Shown one piece after another: positions 44,426-55,317 of a stretch of 64,000 nt of DNA. Origin of the DNA: Halichondria panicea (taxonomy: Eukaryota > Porifera > Demospongiae > Suberitida > Halichondriidae); assembly GCF_963675165.1 (NCBI RefSeq), contig NC_087379.1, forward strand, positions 186,001 through 250,000, written 5' to 3'. A program made the position numbers and the translations under genes. The notes under the pieces were generated by a model. It did not search any database. It saw nothing but the letters and a program-made list of their open reading frames with translations, and was not told the origin of the DNA. The stretch's first letter is position 1; each line of letters begins with the position of its first letter.

Positions 44426-44814
44426 GTTAAACCTGACAACAATCAATGAATTATTCAGTGCTAGAAAACTGACATTTTCAACGCACAATTGTACTTATAA
44501 GCTTGACAACAGACGCGAGATCACTCAAAGCAACTATAGAGTCCATCAACACGTACACTATATTGCAATACTCTGCACAGGAACTGTAGACAATTATGTA
44601 ATTACGATAACTACAGTGCAGCAAGTGTACCTGAATATTGTGATTGTTGGTCTGAGTCAATAGAGGGCAGTCTGGCATATGACCAATCACTGGTCGTATC
44701 GTCATGGAAACAGGCTCGAAACAAGAGATTCTGCAAGGACAAATGTAGCTCTAGCAAGGAGACAATTATCAGGAGCATGCACGTGGTGTGGCTGTACGTG
44801 CCTGGCTATAATTG
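44426..44814. other. Sequence upstream of VPS26 fragment
   Basis: Unique in the window. No gene is recognised. It ends where NUP210 exon G resumes at ATTGGTCAGCTCC. Confidence 0.5.
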
Positions 44815-45074
44815 GTCAGCTCCAATGAATACTGCTCTGATGTCATGGTGATGACCTCTGACCTCTCATGCTTCCGTCTCTCCACCAGATACTCGACAAA
44901 AAACAGTGGCAGAATGTACACATCCATGGAGGGTTGTAGCATCATGTTCTCAATGACTAGTAGCTTAATGATATCAGGCTCCACCCCCTGCCACGCCCTC
45001 TCCCTCAGACAAACCTTGACCTTGGTAATACCGCTGTTGACGCCCGCCACCTGCACGATATCACCATGGACACC
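44815..45074 (-). pseudogene. NUP210: NUP210 exon G, unit 3 (open frame)
   Basis: The best preserved G exon: TKVKVCLRERAWQGVEPDII, KLLVIENMMLQPSMDVYILP, and EVITMTSEQYSLELTN. It keeps the tryptophan that is TGA elsewhere and has no frameshift. The 3' end and donor are lost at the VPS26 junction. Confidence 0.85.
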
Positions 45075-45233
45075 CTGCAGCGGAGGGGTGGGGTGGGGTG
45101 AGGTACGATACTAAAGGTACGACTATAAAACAGGAGAGACTCAGTACACACGTATACAGGGACAGCATGGGCAAAGAATTCACTGGTTTCAATTTCAATA
45201 TTCATTACCAATGTTACAATAACTCAACAAAAT

Positions 45234-46706
45234 TTAATTAACAAAAATAAACTTTTGCACTCTATTGTTCCAAACATCAGACACATACACCATACCACAC
45301 TGGTCTACTACTATGCCATAAGGACTGCTGAACTGTCCTGGTCTAGATCCCTCTGATCCAAATGACTTGAGAAACACTCCCTCACACGTGAACACTGAGA
45401 CACGATGGCTCCCATTCTCCCCCACATACACGAGATCATTACTGTCCACGCAGATGCTGATAGGGGAGTTAAGTTCTCCATTTCCACTGCCACTCTTCCC
45501 AAACTGCCTCAGATAGCCACCATCGGGTGTAAAGACTTTCACTCGATGATGATAACAATCAGCCACATACACACAACCACTATGATCGAATGCAACGTCC
45601 CAGGGAGAGTTAAACTGTCCATTACCATTGCCTTCACTGCCGAGCTTGCTCGAGAAGGTGAGGTCAGAGTTAAAGATGTGAACACAGTGAGCACCATAAT
45701 CAACCACATACACCTTCCCATTGACACTATTGACACAAACACCCATCGGATCGTTAAACTGTCCTGGACCATCGCCATGACTACCAATTGCTGCTATCAG
45801 GTCTCCTTCACGTGAGAACTTCAACAGTCGATGATTACCACCTTCCACCACCAGAATATTGTCATCACCGTCCACTGCCACACCTTGAGGATTCTTCATC
45901 GCTGTGCCTCGAGTGTCTAATGTTCGCAGCTTGTCTCCTGTGGGGCTAAATATCGAGACAATACCAGCATCTCCTTCAGCCACAATTATCTCCCCAGCTT
46001 GGTTGAGTGCCACTCCATACGGTTTATTGAGATCATTGATAACAGTTCCTAGTTTATCGATCAGAGCCACAGGGAATGGACTTCCTACCACCTCCTCTCC
46101 ACCCACTCTCACGATCAGCTCGCTGCCTCCGCCCACTGTTGGCTGGTAGGAGATCTCGATCTCGTACTCTCCCTTCTCTCGTTCCTTCACAACACATTTT
46201 GTGGCTTTGTTAGTTATTTTGGAAATAAGTTTGGCTTCTGGCGGTGCTGAATTTAGGGGACAGATGAATCGATAATATGCAGTTACTTTTTGTTCAGTGA
46301 TAGCTTTGCGAGGAATATCAGCATAATACACGATACCGAATTTCTTGCAATCTTTGACTAGCTGAGCAGAAGGCACAAAACAGGTGTTGGTTGTCTCACG
46401 AGGCTCTAGGGTGTTGGGGTCAAAGCTGCGTTGGGTTTGGAGGATCTCCACCTCCTTTCGCTGAGCAGAGAGGCTTTTGACCTGTTGTTTGGTGTGGCCT
46501 TCCAACTTGGCCATAAGCTCCCCCTCACGAGCATACAGAGCTTGATGGAGTTCATCGAACTTCGAGTGGATATTGATCGCAAGTTTTTCTCCGTGTTCAA
46601 CAATTTCGGCATGTCGTCGATCCAGATTGATAACAGCTGTGTCGGTGGCCTCTAGCAGGCCACTCACACCAGTGGGGGGTAGGGCAGCACTCGGCCTCTC
46701 AGCCAT
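45234..46706 (-). CDS. TRIM-derived filamin-NHL protein, copy 3 (no RING or B-box, 490 aa)
   Basis: One open frame from ATG at 46706. After MAERPSAA it jumps to LPPTGVSGL (RING deleted), then to LEATDTAVINLD (B-boxes deleted), then from LQTQRS to FDPNTLEP (part of the coiled coil deleted). Smaller in-frame changes include PVALIDKLG (four residues lost), GTAMKNP (three lost) and EYEIEIS (two gained). The filamin repeat and six NHL blades remain, ending NNRVQKFIFVN. Every indel keeps the frame. Such a protein would lack ubiquitin ligase activity but could still dimerise and bind targets, for example as a competitor (inference). UTR intron 46717-46850 is conserved. Confidence 0.85.
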   Translation of the reverse strand: MAERPSAALPPTGVSGLLEATDTAVINLDRRHAEIVEHGEKLAINIHSKFDELHQALYAREGELMAKLEGHTKQQVKSLSAQRKEVEILQTQRSFDPNTLEPRETTNTCFVPSAQLVKDCKKFGIVYYADIPRKAITEQKVTAYYRFICPLNSAPPEAKLISKITNKATKCVVKEREKGEYEIEISYQPTVGGGSELIVRVGGEEVVGSPFPVALIDKLGTVINDLNKPYGVALNQAGEIIVAEGDAGIVSIFSPTGDKLRTLDTRGTAMKNPQGVAVDGDDNILVVEGGNHRLLKFSREGDLIAAIGSHGDGPGQFNDPMGVCVNSVNGKVYVVDYGAHCVHIFNSDLTFSSKLGSEGNGNGQFNSPWDVAFDHSGCVYVADCYHHRVKVFTPDGGYLRQFGKSGSGNGELNSPISICVDSNDLVYVGENGSHRVSVFTCEGVFLKSFGSEGSRPGQFSSPYGIVVDQCGMVYVSDVWNNRVQKFIFVN

Positions 46707-46850
46707 TGACACAAAACTGAGGGGGGAGAGAAAAGGATAACAATAGGCTCAAAAGGGAGCGTGTCAAGCTTTATAATAATAATGGCAAAGAATTCAAGCA
46801 ACGAAAACTACAAACGAATGTATCAGAACATGTACAATAATTATGCTCAC

Positions 46851-47600
46851 CTTTAGAAAAGTGTTTAGTAGTAGAAAGAAAAGCTCAAAGCTTGGCAAAA
46901 GCAGCTATAGACTCACAGCTCTCACAGTGACAGGTCAGGTGATGCATGCACAACAATATTCATAGGATCAAAGTATTGATTATGGTTAGACCATAATGGT
47001 ACACACATACTTGTGGCTATATTGCCCAGATAAACGAATTTTTACCCCACGAAAATTACCCGCTATACGGTAATCTAGTGCACCTGTGTGGTAGAAGTAC
47101 ATGAAAGACTGTTGGGGTGCATGTAGGGTTGATATACATGCGGCATCTATAATTATGATGTACATGTACAGGGCAGAGCTAGTAACAATTACAGTAGTGG
47201 TCAAAAAAGTTCACGCTAGTACTGCTGGCCTGGGGTCAGAATCTCTGCCAGAGATAACGTTAAGACTATCATGTAAAACAGTCTTAGGAATAGCTAGGAT
47301 CTTTGAGCTACTGTGAACCAGAATGTAATGTGAGTTTTCTACAATCTTCTTTCTCCCAGTTCAACAGTGTGTACTAAGTGTCTTCACGTTTAGACAGATC
47401 GTGTGCAGAACTTTTATTTTCAAATGTTTCCTCACATCTAACGTCTAGAAGGATTTACGCATAGCTCACCGGCTGGAGAAATCAGAACTTGTGAAATAAT
47501 CACATATAAAAAAACCCGCAGATTGTCCGTAGACGCTCCATTGTGGCCGCGGTCACAACAATTAATGCCAGGAACGCCAGGGGTGTATTCTATCGTCCAC
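46851..47600. other. TRIM copy 3 upstream region and breakpoint
   Basis: Identical in layout to other TRIM upstream regions until about 47027, where GCTATATTGCC changes to unique sequence beginning with a CCCGCTATACGGTA MITE end. No gene is recognised. Confidence 0.5.
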
Positions 47601-47629
47601 TCCTGTTAACGCTGCGAAGAATCGCTTAT

Positions 47630-47800
47630 CAGTACAAGGTGTATCTGGAATTAAGCCTTTAAGGAACACTTATCAGTACAAGGGGAAGCCTTGAAGGAAC
47701 ACTTAACAGTACAAGGGGAAGCCTTGAAGGAACACTTATCAATACAAAGGGGAAGCCTTGGAAGGAGCACTTATCAGTACAAGGTGTACCAGGAAGCCTT
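47630..47800. repeat. Degenerate 33-34 bp tandem repeat
   Basis: About four and a half copies built on ACACTTATCAGTACAAGG and GGAAGCCTTGAAGG, with small indels. Confidence 0.8.
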
Positions 47801-47831
47801 AATTGTTAGTACACCACCATTTACGATAGCC

Positions 47832-47875
47832 TCGATACCAGGCCGCTCTTCCTCGAAGAGCGGGCCTGGTATCGA
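47832..47875. repeat. Perfect-stem hairpin
   Basis: Arms TCGATACCAGGCCGCTCTT and AAGAGCGGGCCTGGTATCGA pair over 19 bp with one bulged base and a CCTCG loop. Followed by GCGCATGCGCC. Confidence 0.85.
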
Positions 47876-47989
47876 CTGTTTGCGCATGCGCCACATAATC
47901 CCCAGAAACTGGGGACTCCGGGTATCATCAAATAATGCTCAGTAAAACAATGATGTCACAACGAACGGAAGTGGATCCAAGAAGTAATA

Positions 47990-48050
47990 ATGTTATGTTA
48001 TGTAGCTTTGGCATCTCCACCGAGGCATCAGCACCTGTAGTGCTTTCGTA
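47990..48050. mobile_element. Foldback-element spacer fragment
   Basis: TTATGTAGCTTTGGCATCTC and CACCGAGGCATCAGCACC match the centre of the foldback elements. The arms are absent. Confidence 0.6.
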
Positions 48051-49140
48051 AAGCAGGTCACTAAAAGTTGGTGCAACACTTTGCTACTTGTACAAACTGT
48101 GGCATCACCACTATGAACTGTTTACACTGGCACATAATAATTAGTGATCACTTATCAAAACACACATGAAAACATTCCAGTACACATTACAAAAACAGTT
48201 TAGTCCACGTTTCGTACTAAGCTCAGCTTTTCTTTGCCAACCATTACTTTAAAACTATCAAAAGGAGCCGTGAATGATGAGTCACAAATTACCCTCATAG
48301 CTTCATAAAAGTTAATCCAAGAGTAGTACCAGCGCATTTTTGTCTTTCATACACTATAGCTGGTCCCTTAATTAGTAATCTTGACAGTTGGTAGACTAGT
48401 ACGTGCTTCATCAATAGTTAGGCCAATACTCCAGAGTACAGTGTTCACCAGCATACTCAGCAACTGTAGCCATTGCAAGTGAATAGAAGCATAGATAGAA
48501 GTTTGAGCTAGTTATCTAAATCCGCACCTTTCAGTTAGAAAAAACAAATGTTTAACTCCCTGTCCTAGGTAATTTAACCCTGCTGATTCTGAATCTGAGT
48601 GTACAACAGTACGTTATCTCCCCCAACACGCTTTAAAACACCATTAACTCGACTTTAATTGGTAGCTAGCACAAAATAACACCAGATTCGAAATCAGCAC
48701 TATAAAATAGCCCTATCTACTTCTAACATTCACTCTTTAAACTCCTATATACTGCTGAACAAGAGAATAAGCAGTTAATTAGAATCACCAGGAACAAAGA
48801 GTATACAAAATGAATAGTGCTTCCAGAGCCGGCCACTCCAGTTTCAAGTGTCAGCTAATTCAACAGCTCAGCAATTAAACTTCAAAGGATAATCGCATTC
48901 ATGACACTCTTCATCTACCACACAATCCAATATCAGTTGATCAATAATTATTGACAAGTTGATAGCATGCTCCTTTGTTACAACAATTTGACTGGTAAAG
49001 GGTTATCTTCAAACAGTGTGAGAGTGTTTGACGAAAAAAGTCAATCAATCCAACATGCACATGTGAAACACTCTCTTTCACAAATTGTTTAATTGCTTAT
49101 GCTGTGGTGTAGTTATTATTGTGGCAGAAATTTACATTTG
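48051..49140. other. Unique intergenic sequence
   Basis: No coding, RNA or repeat signal was recognised on either strand. Confidence 0.4.
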
Positions 49141-49146
49141 CATAAG

Positions 49147-49324
49147 TTGACTGTACAGTCGTGTACACCAAGCCCTTGACTGTACAGTCGTGTACACCAA
49201 GCCCTTGCCTGTACAGTCGTGTACACCAAGCCCTTGCCTGTACAGTCGTGTACACCAAGCCCTTGACTGTACAGTCGTGTACACCAAGCCCTTGCCTGTA
49301 CAGTCGTGTACACCAAGCCCTTGC
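49147..49324. repeat. 29-bp tandem repeat, six copies
   Basis: Unit starts are 49147, 49176, 49205, 49234, 49263 and 49292. Each unit contains the palindromes GACTGTACAGTC (or the A-to-C variant) and GTGTACAC, then CAAGCCCTT. The only difference is one base, A A C C A C in order. All three minus frames stay open, so the short ORFs there are by-products. Confidence 0.95.
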
Positions 49325-49329
49325 CATAT

Positions 49330-50550
49330 AATTATGTTGCAACTGTAGTTACAGCAGAGGAAACGGAAGCAGCTCACGTGATGCACTCCCACGAAACTAT
49401 TTTATATAATTATTTTAATTCAAATGCATACATCTCAAAGCCCCATAAACCAGTAACTTGATTGTCGCTAAGTAGCTAGAGAACGATACACATAGTGTGT
49501 ACATAGCTAAGTAGTGTGCTGTACGTGTCCTGTAGGGCCTCAAATATGAAGTGGAAGTGGAAGCAAAATAACATTATTTTAACGCCTTCCCATGTTAGAA
49601 CTAAGCCTCGAGGGATACACGGATGGTTCTACTTAATCTCCTCCCTCTTCTATTTATGCTGTAAAACTAGTTGCATAACAAGTTGGGCTTGGTTGTACAC
49701 TAGCTAATTGTGCACATCTTACAACAGTTTCTAATGGTTGCGTGATGTGTTCTTGAAATCTGTTCTTCCATACTCCATTCCATTCCACACTTCGCCTTTT
49801 ACAACATTCCGTGTAGGTGGGAGTGCATGTTAATTAATGAGTTTACTGGAAATAGATTCACTAAAACAATGCTCTATTACTAGACCTTAATTATCAAAAG
49901 TGGTGCCAATCCTAGTAAAGCATAATTATTGGCTTTAACACGATGTATAAGGTTACGGTAAACCGTTTACTTATGAATATCAATAACAATTTTTGAAATT
50001 ATGAATGCCATGATAGAAGTTTGAAGCACAGACAAGTCACGATAAATAGAATTATTGGTGTATCATTCTGATTGACAAGTATCGATCTTGAAACACAAAA
50101 AGCAAACGGTTTACCATAGCCTATAAGGCCAGATCAATTGCTTTGCTAAAGGCCAAAACTATGCATGAAAACTCACTAATAATGCACACACCAATCTAGC
50201 ACCCCCCCCCCCCCCCCCTAGGTCAGTTAGGTACTCTGGGGAGTCAGGGTCAAGGGCCAGCCACAGGCTATCTAACCAGAAACTCTATCAGAAGATGTAT
50301 AGTACTAAAATGGGAAGACTAAAGGCACACATGCATTTTGATCAAAGGGCAGGTGCATGTACATGTGCCACAAAATTAATTTTGAGTGTAGAAGTTGGGA
50401 AACTTTCATACAGGTCAGTGCTGGCCAGTCAGCTATATACAATGGACACCTGTAGCTGAGGTCTTATGGGGGGCACATAGTATTACCAAGGGCGTATAAA
50501 AGAAGAGAGAGCAATTCAGCCCACTCACGCAAATTATATAACGGTATTAT
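49330..50550. other. Unique intergenic sequence with a small MITE
   Basis: A candidate MITE at 49953-50121 has GGTAAACCGTTT ends inverted and TATAAGG on both flanks. A C17-18 run lies at about 50203-50219. Nothing else is recognised. Confidence 0.45.
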
Positions 50551-50559
50551 TCAACGTAT

Positions 50560-51300
50560 AAAGATAGACAGCGATACCTTTCACCAACACCACCCCAAAA
50601 CTCTACGCGACAACCAATCCTAAACTGTTTACCTCCACCAGTATTTAGTCTGTTAAAATCCACAATCTTACAAAACTACAAAACAATTTCTAAATACGTC
50701 GGACATCCACGATTTATTACTTTAGGCCACAAAACTCTACGCAATGAATTAGTGGTAGCACGAATCAACCACACAGACGAGCAAATTATAGATATTATTC
50801 TTATGCTAGGTAATGAAGGAGCTTGTCAACCACACATGACTGCTGCAGGTATGATGCCTAACCTCGTCAATACTAAAACAACAATCCAAACATGCAAGCA
50901 TCCGAGATGTGTAACCTGCAAGCACTACAATGCGAGTAATTCATTTAAAAGCACATCGACAGGTCGCCAATACACCATTAGAAACTCATTCACCTGTAAC
51001 TCAAACAACATTATCTACCTAATAACCTGCACTAAAATTAATGTAAGAAGCAATACGGAGGATACACCCAGACAACACTCAAGGACACAATAAACCAACA
51101 CCAAACAAATATTAAGAATAACAAAACAATCTACGTTTGCGTATATTTCAACCACAAAGCCTTGAACTTATCAGTACAAGCAGTAGACACAGCAACTACT
51201 TTACAAGATAATTAGAAGACTTTTGGATTCACAATTTAGAGACTTATGTCCCAAAAGGACTCAATGTTAGCTTGCGTGATTTGTAACTATGTACTACATT
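50560..51300 (+). mobile_element. Penelope-like 3' fragment, copy 3
   Basis: Longest open stretch: ELVVARINHTDEQIID, CKHPRCVTCKHYNASNSFKS, SFTCNSNNIIYLITCTKIN. It is then frameshifted within GIY-YIG before FWIHNLETYVPKGLN. Its 5' flank is unlike copies 1 and 2. Confidence 0.75.
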
Positions 51301-51307
51301 GTTACTA

Positions 51308-51509
51308 CCGTATTACTGGAATGTTTTGCGAGAATCAAATATTTGCGAACTTTGTGATGGTTGATCAATTCACAACAATAAAATCCGCAAAAAACCTAAA
51401 TTATTACTAGCAAATACACACGATCTTGCCAGAACGCAATAGTTAGATTTTCTGCTGATTTGGCTCATTTGCAGGTTTTTCACCCGCAAAACATTCTATA
51501 GTAATACGG
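51308..51509. mobile_element. TA-flanked MITE, copy 3
   Basis: Same ends and flanks as copies 1 and 2. Confidence 0.7.
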
Positions 51510-51562
51510 TAATACTGATCACTGGAACCTGATAACAGTGTACACACTGCTTACTAGCATTC

Positions 51563-51599
<37 letters not shown>

Positions 51600-51669
51600 G
51601 TAATTATATAATGACAGCACCGCAGGTGCTGATACCTCGGTGGAGGTGCCAAAGCTATATAACATAATT

Positions 51670-52725
51670 ATGCCTCGGTGCGCATGCGCAAGCGAGGTAT
51701 ACGGTAGTGTGTTTGTGTGTCTGTGTGTGTGTCTGTGTGTGTGTGTAGACTGCTACAGCTGCTCAAGGATGAATCAAGTGCAAGTAAGAGTTTCTATAGG
51801 CTTCTAGTCATGTTTACTTGGATTTTAATTCGTGGATTTGCAAAATAATGCTTCGTTCTCGAGTTATGCCTAGTTTTGCTTACTTGGAATGCCATTGCAG
51901 CCTTTTCAGAAGAGCACGTAGCCAAACTTGTTTACCGAGTGTTGCTACTCTACTTAGTCGTTAGCTCTGCACTAGAACGCTAGCTATTGGTAGCTGCAAG
52001 AGTGAGAAGAGAGCTGCAAGGCTCTGCTAATGCAGCCATTAATTTTAGACTTGAACTTTTGGCATCGATCGTTTTTAACAACAATCATGGTCGATCATTA
52101 CCCAATCTCTGAGTTTTTGCATGCAGCAAAATTAATTAAATTGTTTATCATGTGCATAAAAGCTGCTTTATGTTATGTAGCTTTGGCATCTCCACCGAGG
52201 CATCAGCACCCGTGGTGCTTTCATTATAGCTAGCTTTTATACACACATTGATTGATTTATAATTATCATGACGAATAATTTTGCTGCATGCGGGAAACTC
52301 AAATAGTGGGTAATGATCGACCATGATTATTGTTAAAAACGATCGATGCCAAAAGTTTAAGTCTAAAATTATGGCAAGTCAGCAGGTCAGCAGAGCCTTG
52401 CAGCTCTCTTCTCACTCTTGCAGGTACCAATAGCTAGCGTTCTAGTGCAGAGCTAACTACTAAGTAGAGTAGCAACACTCGATGAACAAATTTTGCTACG
52501 GACTCTTCTGAAAAGACTGCAATGGCATTCCAAGTAAGCAAAACTAGGCATAACTCGAGAACGAAGCTTTATTTTGCAAATCCAACCATTGCAAGCCGAG
52601 AAAACATGACTAGAAGCCTATAGAAACTCTTACTTGCACTTCATTGATCCTTGAGCAGCTGAAATAGTCTACACACACAGACACACTACCGTATACCTCG
52701 CTTGCGCATGCGCACCGAGGCATAA
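51670..52725. mobile_element. Large foldback element, copy 3
   Basis: Two-arm structure as in copy 1. Ends TGCCTCGGTGCGCATGCGCA and its inverse. Confidence 0.75.
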
Positions 52726-52730
52726 CAAAC

Positions 52731-52837
52731 CTCACGTGCTGTGAACTTGTAGAGGACAAAATCTCTCTTGACCTGACACCACCAGTAGCAGGTAGAAGGT
52801 AGGCAGCAATCACTGCATCATCCTCCACAGCTGTCAA
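52731..52837 (-). other. Unidentified exon-like block X, copy 3
   Basis: LTAVEDDAVIAAYLLPATGG; V for L at the fourth residue. Splice sites kept. (TG)n/(GGT)n at 52842-52948. Confidence 0.45.
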
Positions 52838-53231
52838 CTGGAGTGTGTGTGTGTGTGTGTGGGGGGGGTGGTGGTGTGGGTGAGGGTGTGTGTGTGTGTG
52901 GTGGTGGTGGTGGTGGTGTGTGTGGGTGTGTGGGTGTGTGGGTGTGTGTAAATAATCAATAAAAATTACCAATGACCAAAGACTAATAATGCCTTAATTG
53001 TGTTCTTCTCCCTGTTCCAGTATAGCTACCTGGTAGAATGGTCGATTTATATAGCTCCCAACATAATTATTGTGTGTAAATACTGGAGAGACCTAAACTC
53101 ACTCTAATTAGCCGAGTCCCTAGGCTACCATTTGTCCCAACAGGCCGTTTATTTGTCATAATTATTATTTTCAGCACAGTTAGTAAGGCATACAGGTGTC
53201 TTAGTTTTAAAGTAAGTTAACCACTTCTCAC

Positions 53232-53366
53232 CGATCAGCGATGATGATACTGCTCAATCTGATTGGCTGAGTGGACTGAGCCGTGAGCTCCGCCTCCCGA
53301 GAGCATCCAGACTCCTCTTCCAAATACAGCGGCTTCACTGACACTATGTCCGGTTTAATGTTCAAC
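53232..53366 (-). pseudogene. NUP210: NUP210 exon 2, unit 4 (3' deletion)
   Basis: Loss of several bases near the 3' end (ATCGCTGATCG/GTGAGA against GCTGAGGAGATCA/GTGAGA) changes the exit phase. A second copy of the TATACGTGATCATT intron sequence of A-type units follows directly on + after a very short TG tract. Confidence 0.75.
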
Positions 53367-53601
53367 CTGTGTGTGTGGGCGTGGCATAATAATTATACGT
53401 GATCATTAATTATTTTTATTGCACTATAATTATATAATAATTATTGGACGCTGGAATTCACCGAGCAATATTAAGCCACGTTAAAATTGTTTTTAGGCCT
53501 AAATCTTTGCACTAAGCTTAATTAACTATTGACTGTAACTCAGGGTCACAGCTTGCACCAGTATCCCCCCTCCCCTACACACACACAGTAGGTACACTGA
53601 C

Positions 53602-53771
53602 CAAGAGAAGCAACCTTGAGGGGAGCTCAGAGTGAAGTTGACCTTGACTCCAGTGCTGGAGGGGACATAGGGAAGTAAAACCACCTGTACCTTCAGCTTC
53701 CCCAGAGAGTTGGCTTTATGAAGGGAGCAGACGAGTGTGAGGACCGTGGCTGCTATCAAGGCTGCCTTCAT
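53602..53771 (-). pseudogene. NUP210: NUP210 exon 1, unit 4 (open frame)
   Basis: ATG intact: MKAALIAATVLTLVCSLHKA, LKVQVVLLPYVPS, FTLSSPQGCFSW. With unit 1, one of only two copies with a clean signal-peptide exon. Confidence 0.85.
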
Positions 53772-53939
53772 CTTGCATGATATCTAGTACAGTTTTCAGT
53801 GAGTCCACATGGCTTTCTGATCTCTGACCCCATATGCAACACCCCCTCATCTTGAGCAGCCCCTCCCCCACTTTGTTTGCAGAATAAGCTAACAAAATTT
53901 CATTACACAAATTAATAATAACACACTCATGCACCAATG

Positions 53940-54167
53940 CTAAGACTCAGAGTTCAATTGTTTGATGTGGTGTAGCACAGTGTCCATGGAGGGTCTGTCC
54001 TGAGGGGAGTGAGAGACACAGGAGGTGATGAGTGGGTGGAGCTCCCGCCATACACCTTCCATACTCGAGCAGACCAAGAAATACAGCAGCTTCAGGAAAT
54101 CTGGCATTCACCACTTCACAAGCAAGCACTCCAAAACTGTACACATCATCTTTGTCCATGCACGAGA
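53940..54167 (-). pseudogene. Terminal kinase exon, unit 4 (frameshifted)
   Basis: Two bases missing at CATACTCGAGCAGACC shift the frame after FLGLL. The spacer is shortened: a deletion at about 54429 removes the roughly 50-bp repeat region present elsewhere. Confidence 0.75.
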
Positions 54168-54632
54168 CTGTGGGGGGAGAAAAAATAGGTTCAGGAAATT
54201 GCTCACATAAACATAAATAACACAATCTACAATTAAATAGAGAGTAGTGTACAACACAGGAATAGGGACAGTACTATCCAATGAGAGGTTAATGGATTGT
54301 GAATGACACTGTACAAGCTTGATTGCGTTGTAACTATAAATGGGAAATTGCATGACCAATCTATTGAGCGAATTTCACAATTCGTAATTGAAAAGTCGCT
54401 GTATTTTAAACCCGATAATAATTATTATAGTGATCCTAGTAAACTATAGGCCTTATTCTGTGGGCACATCTCTGAGTACAAAGGTCAGAGAATAACGAGC
54501 AAATTAGGTACACAAATAAATTCTAGAGAATGGATTACAAATTTCCCAGCAAACCTAGTGATGGATGACTATCAACACACCCACTACTTAACTGTAACTG
54601 TTTCCACATTAACCCCTTTGAAACGTACGTAC

Positions 54633-54763
54633 CTTCCTCGTAAAAATCTTGCACACTGAAACGTTCGGCTCCTCCCCCAACAGCAGCTCCCTCGTACGAG
54701 TTGTGATCTCAATACTCTCAATTGAGGCTACAAATACGTCACAACGCAGTGTCTGCCCCGTGG
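54633..54763 (-). pseudogene. NUP210: NUP210 exon 3, unit 4
   Basis: Open 131-nt exon with two private changes (VCKIFTRK for VCRLFTRK, and IESIE for IERIE). Confidence 0.85.
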
Positions 54764-54783
54764 CTGCGTGTGTGTGTGGGGTG

Positions 54784-54822
<39 letters not shown>

Positions 54823-55019
54823 TGTGTGTGGATGTGATAAAGTTGTGGCCGTTCAACAACCCTATCAGTTTAATCAATGGTCCGAGGACTGCATGTTTAC
54901 GTTGCCAAAACTTGAATTCAGTGGATCATAATTATTTCAACAATTTTCTGATTTTATGTAAGCTTAGAAAGAGACCTCAAAGTTCATTACTTCCGAAAAA
55001 CAACAAATTCTGGCTGCAA

Positions 55020-55080
55020 CAAAAGTGACAGGCTCTGGGAAAAAAATTTAATTTTAATTTAAAATTAAATTTTAGAGATC
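55020..55080. repeat. AT-rich palindrome insertion, unit 4
   Basis: TTTAATTTTAATTTAAAATT and inverse, about 45 bp, absent from the same place in other units. Confidence 0.6.
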
Positions 55081-55317
55081 GAAAAACATAATTTGAAAGG
55101 TCTCTTTCTAAGCTTTCCGAAAAAAGTATCGTGAGAGTTTTGACATTAGATCAACGGAACTAAAGTTATGGCTATTGAAAGATGTTCAACTATCCCTCCC
55201 CTGCATGCTAAGTCATCAATTTCGGCCATTTATTGCTAAACAGGAGATTAGAATGGAGTGTGCGTGGGAGTTGTATAATCCTCTTTATGAGCTCCTAGCA
55301 ATACATATTGCATAATG

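Noticed and set aside
49097-49392. Three overlapping minus-strand frames with repeating GLVYTTVQ-type peptides, and a CRISPR-like look
   Set aside because: Period 29 is not a multiple of three and all frames are open because the unit lacks stops. There are no unique spacers, so it is neither a gene nor a CRISPR array.
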